Below are positions 46,278 to 54,847 of a stretch of DNA of 64,000 nt, piece after piece. The translations under genes were made by a program, and so were the position numbers. The stretch is taken from contig NZ_OY787459.1 in NCBI RefSeq assembly GCF_963678865.1, positions 1,764,501 to 1,828,500 of the forward strand. The letters are read 5' to 3'. Every line of letters starts with the position of its first letter. The stretch's first letter is position 1. The DNA is from Maridesulfovibrio sp. (GTDB lineage: Bacteria; Desulfobacterota; Desulfovibrionia; Desulfovibrionales; Desulfovibrionaceae). The notes beneath the pieces are model-generated. The model was not told the DNA's origin. It saw only the letters and a list, made by a program, of their open reading frames with translations, and did no database searches.

Positions 46278-48695
46278 ATGAAAAGCATTGCTTCCACATT
46301 GTCGCGCTATATGCTCACTCTCTGTTTTGCTTCCATTTTCATTTTCGGGGGGCTCACAGTCTATTTCATGATTTCTGATTATCAAAAAGAAGTAATTGAA
46401 GCCAAAACATCAATTCTTGGCGGAATTGAAGGACAGCTGGTCCGGGAAGTTACCCGAATTAAACATTCCATTGAATATACGCTGACCACTAATCAACAGA
46501 ACAGCATAAAAAGAGTCAAATCCACAGTTATTGAAGCTCACAAACTGGCTGAACAGCTGTATGCCACCTATAAAGACTCCCTGAACAAAAATGAACTGCA
46601 GACACTTATCAAATCAACCCTGAACTCAATGATATTTGATTTTTCAGATTCATATCTGTTTATTGTGGATATGGACGGCACAGCACAGTTGAGTCCGGGA
46701 CTGCATGATATGACACAGAAAAACATACTGGACCTGAAGACCAGCGACGGCAAATTTATTGTTCAGGACATGATTAGACTCATCAAAAAGCAGGATGCAG
46801 GATATATAAAATATACTTGGCCCCGATCCGGAAAAAACAGCCTCCCACTGACGAAAACATCATTTATTAAACTATTCAAACCGTTTCGCTGGATAATCGG
46901 AATCGGGATATATGAAGATACCGTGACCATGAAAACGCAGGATGAAATACTGGACTGGCTGGCAAATATAAACCGGGATAAAGATGAAATACTGGTAGGT
47001 ACTCTCAGGGGGAAATCCCTGCTCGGTCCCTCAAAAGGAAAGAATCTCCTTAAACTCAGGGATTCCGAGGGAGTATACATAGTTAAAGACCTGATCAGGG
47101 CTGCAAAGGCCGGGGGAGACTTTGTGACATACAAAAATCCGGCTTTCAGCCAGAATTTCAAGTCGTACAAAAAAATAAGCTACTGCTCATCTATACCTGA
47201 ATGGGATTGGTTTCTGGCCTACGGAATAGACGTGGGCAGACAGGAACTCCGCTTTGAACAAAGCAAGGAAGAACTGTGGGACACTCTTATGATTCAAGTG
47301 GCAGCGGTGCTGACCCTTGTATTTCTTATTTCACTAAGCTGTGTTTTCTTCTCCGGCAGATTCAAACGCATACTCACAGACAATTTCAATTACTTTGAGA
47401 ACTTTTTTCGCAAAGGGATCGGAACCACAGCTAAAATTGACCGTTCAAAAATAGCATTCACAGAATTAGACACTTTGGCTGAACTCGCAAACAGTATGAT
47501 TGACAGCAGGGAATCAGCCAAGAATGAACTCCTGAAGTCGGAAATTACCTATCGCGAAATATTCAACTCCACCAAGGACGCCATCGGTGTTCTCGACCTG
47601 CAGAAACGGATTTTCACCGATGTAAATCAGGCCTTTCTCGATTTTTTCGTCATGGAAAGGAACGCAGCAATCGGCATGAGTCCTGAGATCATAAGTTTCA
47701 ACAGCCCGCCATATGATAACAAGTACGCAGCGGAACTTTTCAATAAAGCCCTTTCCGGTGAATCCGTCCATTTTGAATGGATGGTAAAAAAAAGCACCGG
47801 GGAACCATTCTGGACTGACAACCTTGCACGTGTGGCCTCCATCGGCGGGCAAAAAAAACTGCTCATTGTCATGCGCGATGTGACAGAACGCCGCAAGATG
47901 CAGAAAATTATGGTTCAGAATGAAAAAATGATGTCCGTAGGCGGACTTGCCGCCGGCATGGTCCACGAAATCAACAACCCACTGGGCATCATCATGCAGG
48001 TAACCCAGAATATTATTCGCAGGACATCACCAACACTTAAGAGCAATCTGCCCATAGCCGAAAAATGCAACGTAGATCTGGATAATCTCCGTAATTACAT
48101 GGATAAAAGAGGCATAAACAACTACCTGCGCAGTATTCAGGATGCCGGAGCACGTGCTGCCTCAATCGTCAGGTTAATGCTTGATTTCAGCCGCAAGGAC
48201 AATTCCGCAAAATCCAGCGGAACCATTGAACCGGTAATTGAAACCGCAATTTCACTGGCTTCAAATGACTATGACTTCAAAAAGAAATATGACTTCAAAA
48301 AAATAAAAATTATCCGCGACTTCAACTCATCTCCCATGTTCAACTTCACCGAGATGGAAATAAGTCAGGTCATACTCAATCTGATAAAAAATGCGGCACA
48401 AGCCCTTTCCGAGGATAAAAACTCACATAAAATACCGACAATTACCATTCGGACATCTTCGGATGAAAACTTCGTCCGGGTGGAGATTGAAGACAACGGT
48501 CCGGGTATTGAGAATGAAAAACTTAAACGGATATTCGAACCATTTTACTCCACAAAAGGACCGGATATCGGTACCGGGCTTGGGCTTTCGGTTTCCTATT
48601 TCATCATCACCCACAACCATAGCGGGACAATTACCGCCGACTCCACCCTCGGAGAAGGAACCAGATTCACAATTTCCCTGCCGATACTGACTTAA
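46278..48695 (+). CDS. Membrane sensor histidine kinase (Cache sensor, PAS, HisKA, HATPase)
   Basis: An 805-residue hybrid-free sensor kinase. One membrane helix (about residues 12-33) leads into a periplasmic region (about 35-340) with two Cache-like modules (YLFIVDMDGTAQLSPGLHDM with KTSFIKLFKPFRWIIGIGIYED, and GVYIVKDLI with IPEWDWFLAYGIDV). A second helix (~342-362) is followed by a HAMP-like linker and a PAS domain (~420-540). The HisKA box is MVHEINNPLGIIMQV with phospho-acceptor His563. The ATPase N box is QVILNLIKNAAQAL, with G boxes IEDNGPGIE and TGLGLSVS. The start is the ATG at 46278, just before the first helix; the open frame reaches back into the tRNA and is not real. No response regulator is adjacent. 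Confidence 0.92.
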   Translation: MKSIASTLSRYMLTLCFASIFIFGGLTVYFMISDYQKEVIEAKTSILGGIEGQLVREVTRIKHSIEYTLTTNQQNSIKRVKSTVIEAHKLAEQLYATYKDSLNKNELQTLIKSTLNSMIFDFSDSYLFIVDMDGTAQLSPGLHDMTQKNILDLKTSDGKFIVQDMIRLIKKQDAGYIKYTWPRSGKNSLPLTKTSFIKLFKPFRWIIGIGIYEDTVTMKTQDEILDWLANINRDKDEILVGTLRGKSLLGPSKGKNLLKLRDSEGVYIVKDLIRAAKAGGDFVTYKNPAFSQNFKSYKKISYCSSIPEWDWFLAYGIDVGRQELRFEQSKEELWDTLMIQVAAVLTLVFLISLSCVFFSGRFKRILTDNFNYFENFFRKGIGTTAKIDRSKIAFTELDTLAELANSMIDSRESAKNELLKSEITYREIFNSTKDAIGVLDLQKRIFTDVNQAFLDFFVMERNAAIGMSPEIISFNSPPYDNKYAAELFNKALSGESVHFEWMVKKSTGEPFWTDNLARVASIGGQKKLLIVMRDVTERRKMQKIMVQNEKMMSVGGLAAGMVHEINNPLGIIMQVTQNIIRRTSPTLKSNLPIAEKCNVDLDNLRNYMDKRGINNYLRSIQDAGARAASIVRLMLDFSRKDNSAKSSGTIEPVIETAISLASNDYDFKKKYDFKKIKIIRDFNSSPMFNFTEMEISQVILNLIKNAAQALSEDKNSHKIPTITIRTSSDENFVRVEIEDNGPGIENEKLKRIFEPFYSTKGPDIGTGLGLSVSYFIITHNHSGTITADSTLGEGTRFTISLPILT

Positions 48696-48702
48696 CCCCC
48701 GG

Positions 48703-49110
48703 CTAAGCCTTCCCTTCAAGTAGCATATCGGCGTAGGTCTGGTATTTGCTTTTGCCTATGTTCGGCAGGTATTCATCCCCTGCAAACAGAGACCAAACCA
48801 GTCGCGCCAGCCGCGCAGGGGCTACCTGACTATAGCTGTTACAGGATTCTGCCAGTTTTTGCTGTATGATACGTGATACATTTTCATCTCCGGTAAGGTC
48901 AAAAATGACATCCACGTCTATACCCAATTCAACAATCTCCACCAGCTCCAAAACCGGAATTCCCTTTTTCTCGGCCAATTTCCGACCCGGAGTATCACAC
49001 AATTCACAAACAGCTTTTACCGTCATAACGCTGTCGCTTGATAATGCTTTTTCCAAAAAAACAGTCCCAACTCTTCCCAGACCGATAATGGCGATATTGT
49101 GATTTTCCAA
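48703..49110 (-). CDS. Small Rossmann-fold NAD-binding protein
   Basis: A 135-residue protein with a dinucleotide motif IAIIGLGRVGTVFLEKAL (GxGxxG at about residues 10-15) and VDVIFDLTGDENVSRIIQQKL. It resembles only the NAD-binding half of homoserine dehydrogenase-like or dihydrodipicolinate reductase-like enzymes; no catalytic domain follows. It may be a redox sensor or accessory protein. It converges on the histidine kinase with eight bases between stops. Confidence 0.7.
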   Translation of the reverse strand: MENHNIAIIGLGRVGTVFLEKALSSDSVMTVKAVCELCDTPGRKLAEKKGIPVLELVEIVELGIDVDVIFDLTGDENVSRIIQQKLAESCNSYSQVAPARLARLVWSLFAGDEYLPNIGKSKYQTYADMLLEGKA

Positions 49111-49255
49111 CTTCAGTACTCCTTTGGCAAAAACACTCCGTATTCATATAAACAATATAACTATACAGACTTAACGAAGTCTTGCAAACAATTCTGAGGG
49201 TACAGCCAAAGCAACAAAAAGCATGTTATTATCGGAAAAAGACTAAATTTTGAAC

Positions 49256-49289
49256 GATGACGGTGCCGTAAAAAAATGGCACAATCATC
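49256..49289 (+). promoter_or_regulatory. Leader hairpin before the alpha-2-macroglobulin gene
   Basis: GATGA-GTGCC pairs with GGCAC-TCATC with two-base internal loops on each side and an A-rich terminal loop, 51 bases before the start. No uridine run follows, so it is a leader structure rather than a terminator. Its function is unknown. Confidence 0.35.
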
Positions 49290-49339
49290 AGGTTAAGCAA
49301 ACACGATCTTAATAGTTTACATAAAAAGAGGATTCCATC

Positions 49340-52300
49340 ATGGACAGAGGACCAACCCCGTTCAAAGACAAAAAAAATGTCATCATCGCCTTGTTACTCA
49401 TGCTCTGCATAATTCAAGCTGCAGGGTTACTCAAAGCCAAATATGATTCAGTCTCTGCGAGAATGGAGTCCGGTGAGGGTGTAAAAATTACTGATGTAAG
49501 CCTGGACAGTCAGGGGTATTCACAACTGCTGCTCTCTTTTGACATGCCCATAGGACCGGAAGCACCGTCGTACGCCTTGAAAAAAGCCCCGGCAGTCATA
49601 ACCCCGGAAGTAAAAGGAGAATGGCGCTGGATCAATCCCTACGCCTTGCGTTTTACTGCCGATCCGGCTTTCAAGGGCGATACCCGCTTCACCATAGAAG
49701 TGAAGCCTGAAAATTTCCTTTTAAAGGGTCAGGTCCTCAGCGGAGAGACAAAATTCAGCGTCCAGACCGGAAGTTTCGGGGTTAAAGAAATAAACATGCG
49801 CACCGAGCCTGTAGCCGGTCAAGGACGCAAAGTCCGCATTGAAGGGGATATCAATTTCAGTAATTACGTGACCCCGGAAAACACCCTCAAAAACCTTTCC
49901 CTGACCGGACCGGAAGGAAAGGAAATACCTTTAAGCATAACTACCAATTATGATGACTACTACCAGCGTTTTGTCAGTGCACCAATTGAAAAAGAAACCG
50001 AACCGAAAACATACATCCTCAAAATAAGCAAAGATCTCCCCGACGGTCCCGGCGCCATGGTGTTGGGCAAAGATTATGAAAAAAAAATCGACGTGGTTTT
50101 CGATCCGGTGCTGTCATATTCAGGGTACAAGGCCGAAAGCTCACTTTCCGGGGCGAGGATAGAGCTGGGCTTTTCCAGTCCGGTCATCCCCGCACAAGGT
50201 CTCGAGATGTTAACCATCAAACCTGCCGTCAAAATATCCTCTACCGCCTCGGGTAATAAACTAATCCTTTCCGGGCCTTTCAAGCCGGGTAATAAATACT
50301 CCGTCACCCTTAAGAAAGGACTCACTGCTGCGGACGGTGCCCTGCTTGAAAAAGCAATCACAGAAGACATCGCCATCCCGGACATTACCCCAACTGCAGA
50401 CTTTTCAGCTGCAGGCATGTTCCTGTCCGAATCCGGATACAAAACTCTTGGAATAGAAACCGTCAACACTCGCGAAGTGGATATTGCAGTGGACCGCGTT
50501 TTCCCCAACAACCTGTTTTCGCTGTTCACCCATTACGGCTATATGGCCTTTGACCCCGACACATACGGTGGCGGAATTTCCGCGGCACTGGGCAACCGCA
50601 TTTTCTCCGGCAGGCTTAAAACACCCGGCCAAAAAAACGAGAAGACAACTACTCCCTTATCCATAAAAAGCTTTATCGCCGAGGGTGGTAAAGGACTTTA
50701 CCGTATTGCAGCAACAATTCCGGGCAAAGGACAGGGAGTGCAGCGCTGGGTAATGATCACCGACCTCGGTGTGGTTGCCAAGCAGGGAGAGGATGAAACC
50801 CTGTTCTGGATTTCATCACTCTCGAACCTCAAGCCCGTGGTCGATGCCAAGGTGCAGTTGATCAGCAACCGGAACCAGATTTTGGCAACCGGAACAACCA
50901 ACTCTCGCGGCATGCTCGTGCTTAAAGATAAAGAGATGCGCAAAGATCTGGGCAGCCCTTACATGGCAGTTGTTACCCGCAAAAACGACATGACCTTCAT
51001 GCTCATGGACCGCTTCGCCACAGAACGCTCCGGACTGGATATTGCCGGACAAAAACTCTCTTCCAAGGGACTGACCGCCTTCACTTATGGGGAGCGCACC
51101 CTCTACCGCCCCGGTGAGACCGTCAAAGGGGTCGCTGTAATCAGGAACCGCAAACTTCAGCCGCCCAAGAAAATGCCTGTGGTGCTGATTTATTCGGACC
51201 AGCGCGGACGGGAACTTTTTCGCCGCACCCTGCATACCGATGATCAGGGGATGGTTGAATTCAAACGTTCCATTCCCGATTATTCACCCACCGGACAATT
51301 CAATATTAAACTCCTTGCCGGGGACGAACGTATCGGAAACTTCCGCTATTCCGTGGAAGATTTCATGCCTGACCGTATCAGCGCTGAAATCATAACCTCC
51401 GCCCCTGCCTCCATTGGACAGGACCTTAATTTCGAAGTGGAAGGACGCTATCTGTTCGGCCCTCCGGCTGAAGGACTTCCGGTCAGTGCACGGGTAATGC
51501 TTGAACCAGCACAGTTTAATCCCGAAGGATACGAAAATTACCGTTTCAACACAGACGAAAGCTCTTTCAAACCCCGCGAGATCCTCAAGACCGAAACCAA
51601 GCTGGACGAATCCGGAAAATTTACCTTTGCCGCATCCATTCCGGCCAACCTCAAGTCGGATTCCGCAATTCAGGCCCGGCTGACTGCACGGGTCAGTGAA
51701 ACCGGAGGGCGCGGTGTTACGGCTTCAAAAACAGAACCGGTAAGTATCTCCAGCTTCTACCCCGGTCTGAAAAGACTTACCAAACAGGGGTACGAACAAG
51801 GAGAATCCGTAAACCTCGACTACATAACCCTGACCCCGCAAGGCGAAAAAACCAAGGCCGGAAAGCTGCTCATGAAACTTTACCGCGACCGCTGGCAGAC
51901 TATTGTCCGAGCCACTCCGTCCGGTTCATACAGATATGTGACAGAACGCGACCCTCAACTTATGGAGACACGCGAAATTTCCGCTAGCGGCGCAACCGGA
52001 TCATTCAAGGTAAGCCCGACGGAATTCGGCAGCTACCGGGTAATCCTCAGTGATCCTGAATCCGGGGTTTCCGCTCAGGCCGATTTCTTCTGCGGAGGCT
52101 GGGGGTATTCACCGTGGGCACTGGAAAACCCGGCCCGCCTTGAGATCATCCCCACCCGCAAAGGTGACTACAAACCCGGAGAGATGGCTGAATACCAGAT
52201 TCGCACCCCCTTTGCAGGACGCATGCTGGTTGCCATTGAAGATAACTCGATCCGCTGGACCAAAACCCTTGAAGTCAAAGGGAACACCGCAACCATCAAG

Positions 52301-54739
52301 GTGCCTGTGCAAAAGGGCATAAGCACAAATGCTTACGTAACCGCTACCCTGATCCGCTCGATGAACAAACTCGAAACTGGGTCCAGCGCGCGGGCAATAG
52401 GGGCAATCCCCCTTTTCGTAAACCGGGAAAGTCATAGGCTCGGCATCAACATCACCTGCCCCAAGACCACCCGTCCGGAACGTACTGTGGCCTTTCAGGT
52501 CCAGACCAAGCCCGGATCAAAGCTGACAATTGCTGCTGTGGATGAAGGTATTTTGCGCCTGTCCGCTCAGAAAACACCCAGCCCCTTTGACTACTTCTAC
52601 GCCAAACGGGCACTGGACGTACGCTGGGCCGATACTTTCGGGCTGCTCATGCCTGATGCCGGACCGATCAACAAAGCTGCTGCTGGCGGTGGTATGGAAC
52701 TGGCCATGATGAAGCAATTCGCAGGAAGTTCTGCAATCCGCAGAGTCAAACCTGTAACCTTCTGGTCCGGCATAATAACGGCAGACCAGCACGGCAAGGC
52801 TGTTTTCAATGCCGAGATTCCCGAATTCAGCGGAGCCTTGCGTATCATGGTTGTTGTCAGTGACGGCATGAATTTCGGCTCAACATCGAAGATCATGACC
52901 GTGCGTTCGCCGCTCATGGTCACTCCGACCCTGCCCCGTTTCCTGGCTCCTGGAGAAACCTTCGACATTCCCTTAAGTGTACGCAACGATACTCCCAAAG
53001 ACGGCAAGTTCAATCTCGCCCTTGCTGCCAGCGGAGCTTTGCAACAGGACATGCAAATTAACGATTTTGCAATACCGCAAGGCAGACAGAAGACCGCATT
53101 CTTCAACGTAAAAACCGGAGCAGCACTCGGCCCGGCGGCCTTCAAATTCTCAGCAGAAGGCAATAATGAAACTGCCGGTAGCAGCATCGACCTGAATGTC
53201 CGCGCGGCCCTGCCTGTACAACGTTCATCAGAATCCGGTTTCATTAAAAGCAAATCCACCGTCCTTCCCGCAAAACTGGAGGGCATGCGTGTAGGTACTG
53301 CCGAACGCACTCTGCTCGTCGGCAGCCAGCCCATGCTCAGACTTGCAGGCAAGCTTGATTATCTGCTCCACTACCCATACGGGTGCGCGGAACAGACTGT
53401 TTCGCAGGCATTTCCGTTGCTCAAATTCCCGGAACTGGCCCGTGAATTATCACCTAAGTCTTTTGAGAAGGAATCCCCGCAATTCATGGTTCAGTCAGCC
53501 CTGAGCAGGTTATCCATGATGCAGACTGGTGACGGCGGATTTTCCATGTGGCCCGGCGGTTACCGGTCCGAACCATGGGTATCTGTTTACGTGCTGCATT
53601 TCCTGCAGCAAGCCACTATTTCCGGTTATCAGGTGGACAGCATGCTTCTCAACCGGGTCAAGCAATATGTAGCCGGCAACTACGCCGACACCATCCGCGA
53701 CAACTATTCCTACCGTCTGCCCTGCTACGCCCAGTATGTGCTGGCCCGTTCCGGCAAGGTTATGCACGGTCCCATGAACTACCTGCGAGAACGCAAAACA
53801 GCAGAGATGGACAAGCTTTCCCTGACCCTGCTGGCAGGTGCTTTCGCTGCTTCCGGCGACATGGCTGCCTACCGGGAACTGATCTCCGCCAAACCTGCTC
53901 CGGTAAAAGGCAAGGATAAGGATCAGTTATTCAGTTCCGAAATACGCGATCTTGCCCTTGAACTGCTGGTACGCATGGAAGCAGACCGCAAAGATGACGC
54001 CATCCCGCAACTGGCCGACAAGCTTTACAACCTGATGGCAGACCAAAGCTACAACGTCACACAGGACAATGCATTAGGTTTCCTTGCTCTGGGGACCTTC
54101 TTTGCCCAAACCAAATCCGTTCCTCATCCGGGTGGGAAAATTATGAGCGGTGAAAAGGAACTTGCTTCTTTTGAAACCAATGGGACCGCACAGATAACCG
54201 TAAAAGGAGCTGCCCCGCTTTCCATTGAGCTGGACTCCTCTCCAGCGGAAGGAACATTTGTATGGGCCGTCAACAACCGAGCAATACCGACCATTGAAAG
54301 TTGGAAACCATATTCCAACGGTCTTGAAATCACACGAGAGTTCCTGTCCCGCGACGGAGAGCCTCTGGACATAAATTCCATCACGCAGGGCCAGTTGGTA
54401 GCCATGCGCACAGTGGTAACATCAACCGGGAAGCCTGTTCCCAATACGGTAATCAGCTGCCTGCTGCCCTCCGGACTTGAACCGGAAAATACCAGACTCG
54501 CCACCCGCGAAGATCTGCCTTGGCTCGGCGAGGGTAACGTTCAGCCCGATCATGTGGACATTCGGGATGACCGGATCCTTGTCTTTTCCGACATTCCTGC
54601 AAAAGGCAAAATCGAAAACGTGACCCTGCTGCGCGCCGTGACTCGGGGAGAATTCAAAGTTCCCCCTGTACAGGTGGAAGGTATGTACGATCCTGAAAAA
54701 TCCGCAGCTACTGCATTAGGTAAGATGATTATTAAATAA
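49340..54739 (+). CDS. Bacterial alpha-2-macroglobulin with thioester
   Basis: A 1799-residue envelope protein that should trap and block attacking proteases, as known for the E. coli YfhM family. An N-terminal signal anchor (residues 12-30) lacks a lipobox Cys, unlike YfhM, so it is probably membrane-anchored by the helix. Many macroglobulin beta domains follow (GERTLYRPGETVKGVAVIRNRK near 575 is an MG3/4 pattern). The thioester motif is YGCAEQ, Cys1349 and Gln1352, inside an alpha/alpha-toroid domain. PbpC follows 105 bases downstream, the usual partner. Confidence 0.93.
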   Translation: MDRGPTPFKDKKNVIIALLLMLCIIQAAGLLKAKYDSVSARMESGEGVKITDVSLDSQGYSQLLLSFDMPIGPEAPSYALKKAPAVITPEVKGEWRWINPYALRFTADPAFKGDTRFTIEVKPENFLLKGQVLSGETKFSVQTGSFGVKEINMRTEPVAGQGRKVRIEGDINFSNYVTPENTLKNLSLTGPEGKEIPLSITTNYDDYYQRFVSAPIEKETEPKTYILKISKDLPDGPGAMVLGKDYEKKIDVVFDPVLSYSGYKAESSLSGARIELGFSSPVIPAQGLEMLTIKPAVKISSTASGNKLILSGPFKPGNKYSVTLKKGLTAADGALLEKAITEDIAIPDITPTADFSAAGMFLSESGYKTLGIETVNTREVDIAVDRVFPNNLFSLFTHYGYMAFDPDTYGGGISAALGNRIFSGRLKTPGQKNEKTTTPLSIKSFIAEGGKGLYRIAATIPGKGQGVQRWVMITDLGVVAKQGEDETLFWISSLSNLKPVVDAKVQLISNRNQILATGTTNSRGMLVLKDKEMRKDLGSPYMAVVTRKNDMTFMLMDRFATERSGLDIAGQKLSSKGLTAFTYGERTLYRPGETVKGVAVIRNRKLQPPKKMPVVLIYSDQRGRELFRRTLHTDDQGMVEFKRSIPDYSPTGQFNIKLLAGDERIGNFRYSVEDFMPDRISAEIITSAPASIGQDLNFEVEGRYLFGPPAEGLPVSARVMLEPAQFNPEGYENYRFNTDESSFKPREILKTETKLDESGKFTFAASIPANLKSDSAIQARLTARVSETGGRGVTASKTEPVSISSFYPGLKRLTKQGYEQGESVNLDYITLTPQGEKTKAGKLLMKLYRDRWQTIVRATPSGSYRYVTERDPQLMETREISASGATGSFKVSPTEFGSYRVILSDPESGVSAQADFFCGGWGYSPWALENPARLEIIPTRKGDYKPGEMAEYQIRTPFAGRMLVAIEDNSIRWTKTLEVKGNTATIKVPVQKGISTNAYVTATLIRSMNKLETGSSARAIGAIPLFVNRESHRLGINITCPKTTRPERTVAFQVQTKPGSKLTIAAVDEGILRLSAQKTPSPFDYFYAKRALDVRWADTFGLLMPDAGPINKAAAGGGMELAMMKQFAGSSAIRRVKPVTFWSGIITADQHGKAVFNAEIPEFSGALRIMVVVSDGMNFGSTSKIMTVRSPLMVTPTLPRFLAPGETFDIPLSVRNDTPKDGKFNLALAASGALQQDMQINDFAIPQGRQKTAFFNVKTGAALGPAAFKFSAEGNNETAGSSIDLNVRAALPVQRSSESGFIKSKSTVLPAKLEGMRVGTAERTLLVGSQPMLRLAGKLDYLLHYPYGCAEQTVSQAFPLLKFPELARELSPKSFEKESPQFMVQSALSRLSMMQTGDGGFSMWPGGYRSEPWVSVYVLHFLQQATISGYQVDSMLLNRVKQYVAGNYADTIRDNYSYRLPCYAQYVLARSGKVMHGPMNYLRERKTAEMDKLSLTLLAGAFAASGDMAAYRELISAKPAPVKGKDKDQLFSSEIRDLALELLVRMEADRKDDAIPQLADKLYNLMADQSYNVTQDNALGFLALGTFFAQTKSVPHPGGKIMSGEKELASFETNGTAQITVKGAAPLSIELDSSPAEGTFVWAVNNRAIPTIESWKPYSNGLEITREFLSRDGEPLDINSITQGQLVAMRTVVTSTGKPVPNTVISCLLPSGLEPENTRLATREDLPWLGEGNVQPDHVDIRDDRILVFSDIPAKGKIENVTLLRAVTRGEFKVPPVQVEGMYDPEKSAATALGKMIIK

Positions 54740-54741
54740 TT

Positions 54742-54832
54742 TGCCTCCGGCGGCTGGGGAAGGGACACTTTTTGTAAAAAATATCCCTTCCCCAGCCCCA
54801 TCCCTTCCAAAACTTTTAATAGTACTGTCGGT
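54742..54832 (+). repeat. Intergenic palindromic element, copy D
   Basis: TGCCTCCGGCGGC (54742-54754) runs straight into a 14-bp stem GGCTGGGGAAGGGA/TCCCTTCCCCAGCC (54752-54765, 54784-54797), then TCCAAAACTTTTAATAG. The flanks match the other copies but the palindrome is unrelated to copies A-C. Confidence 0.75.
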
Positions 54833-54847
54833 TAATCTAATTTCGTG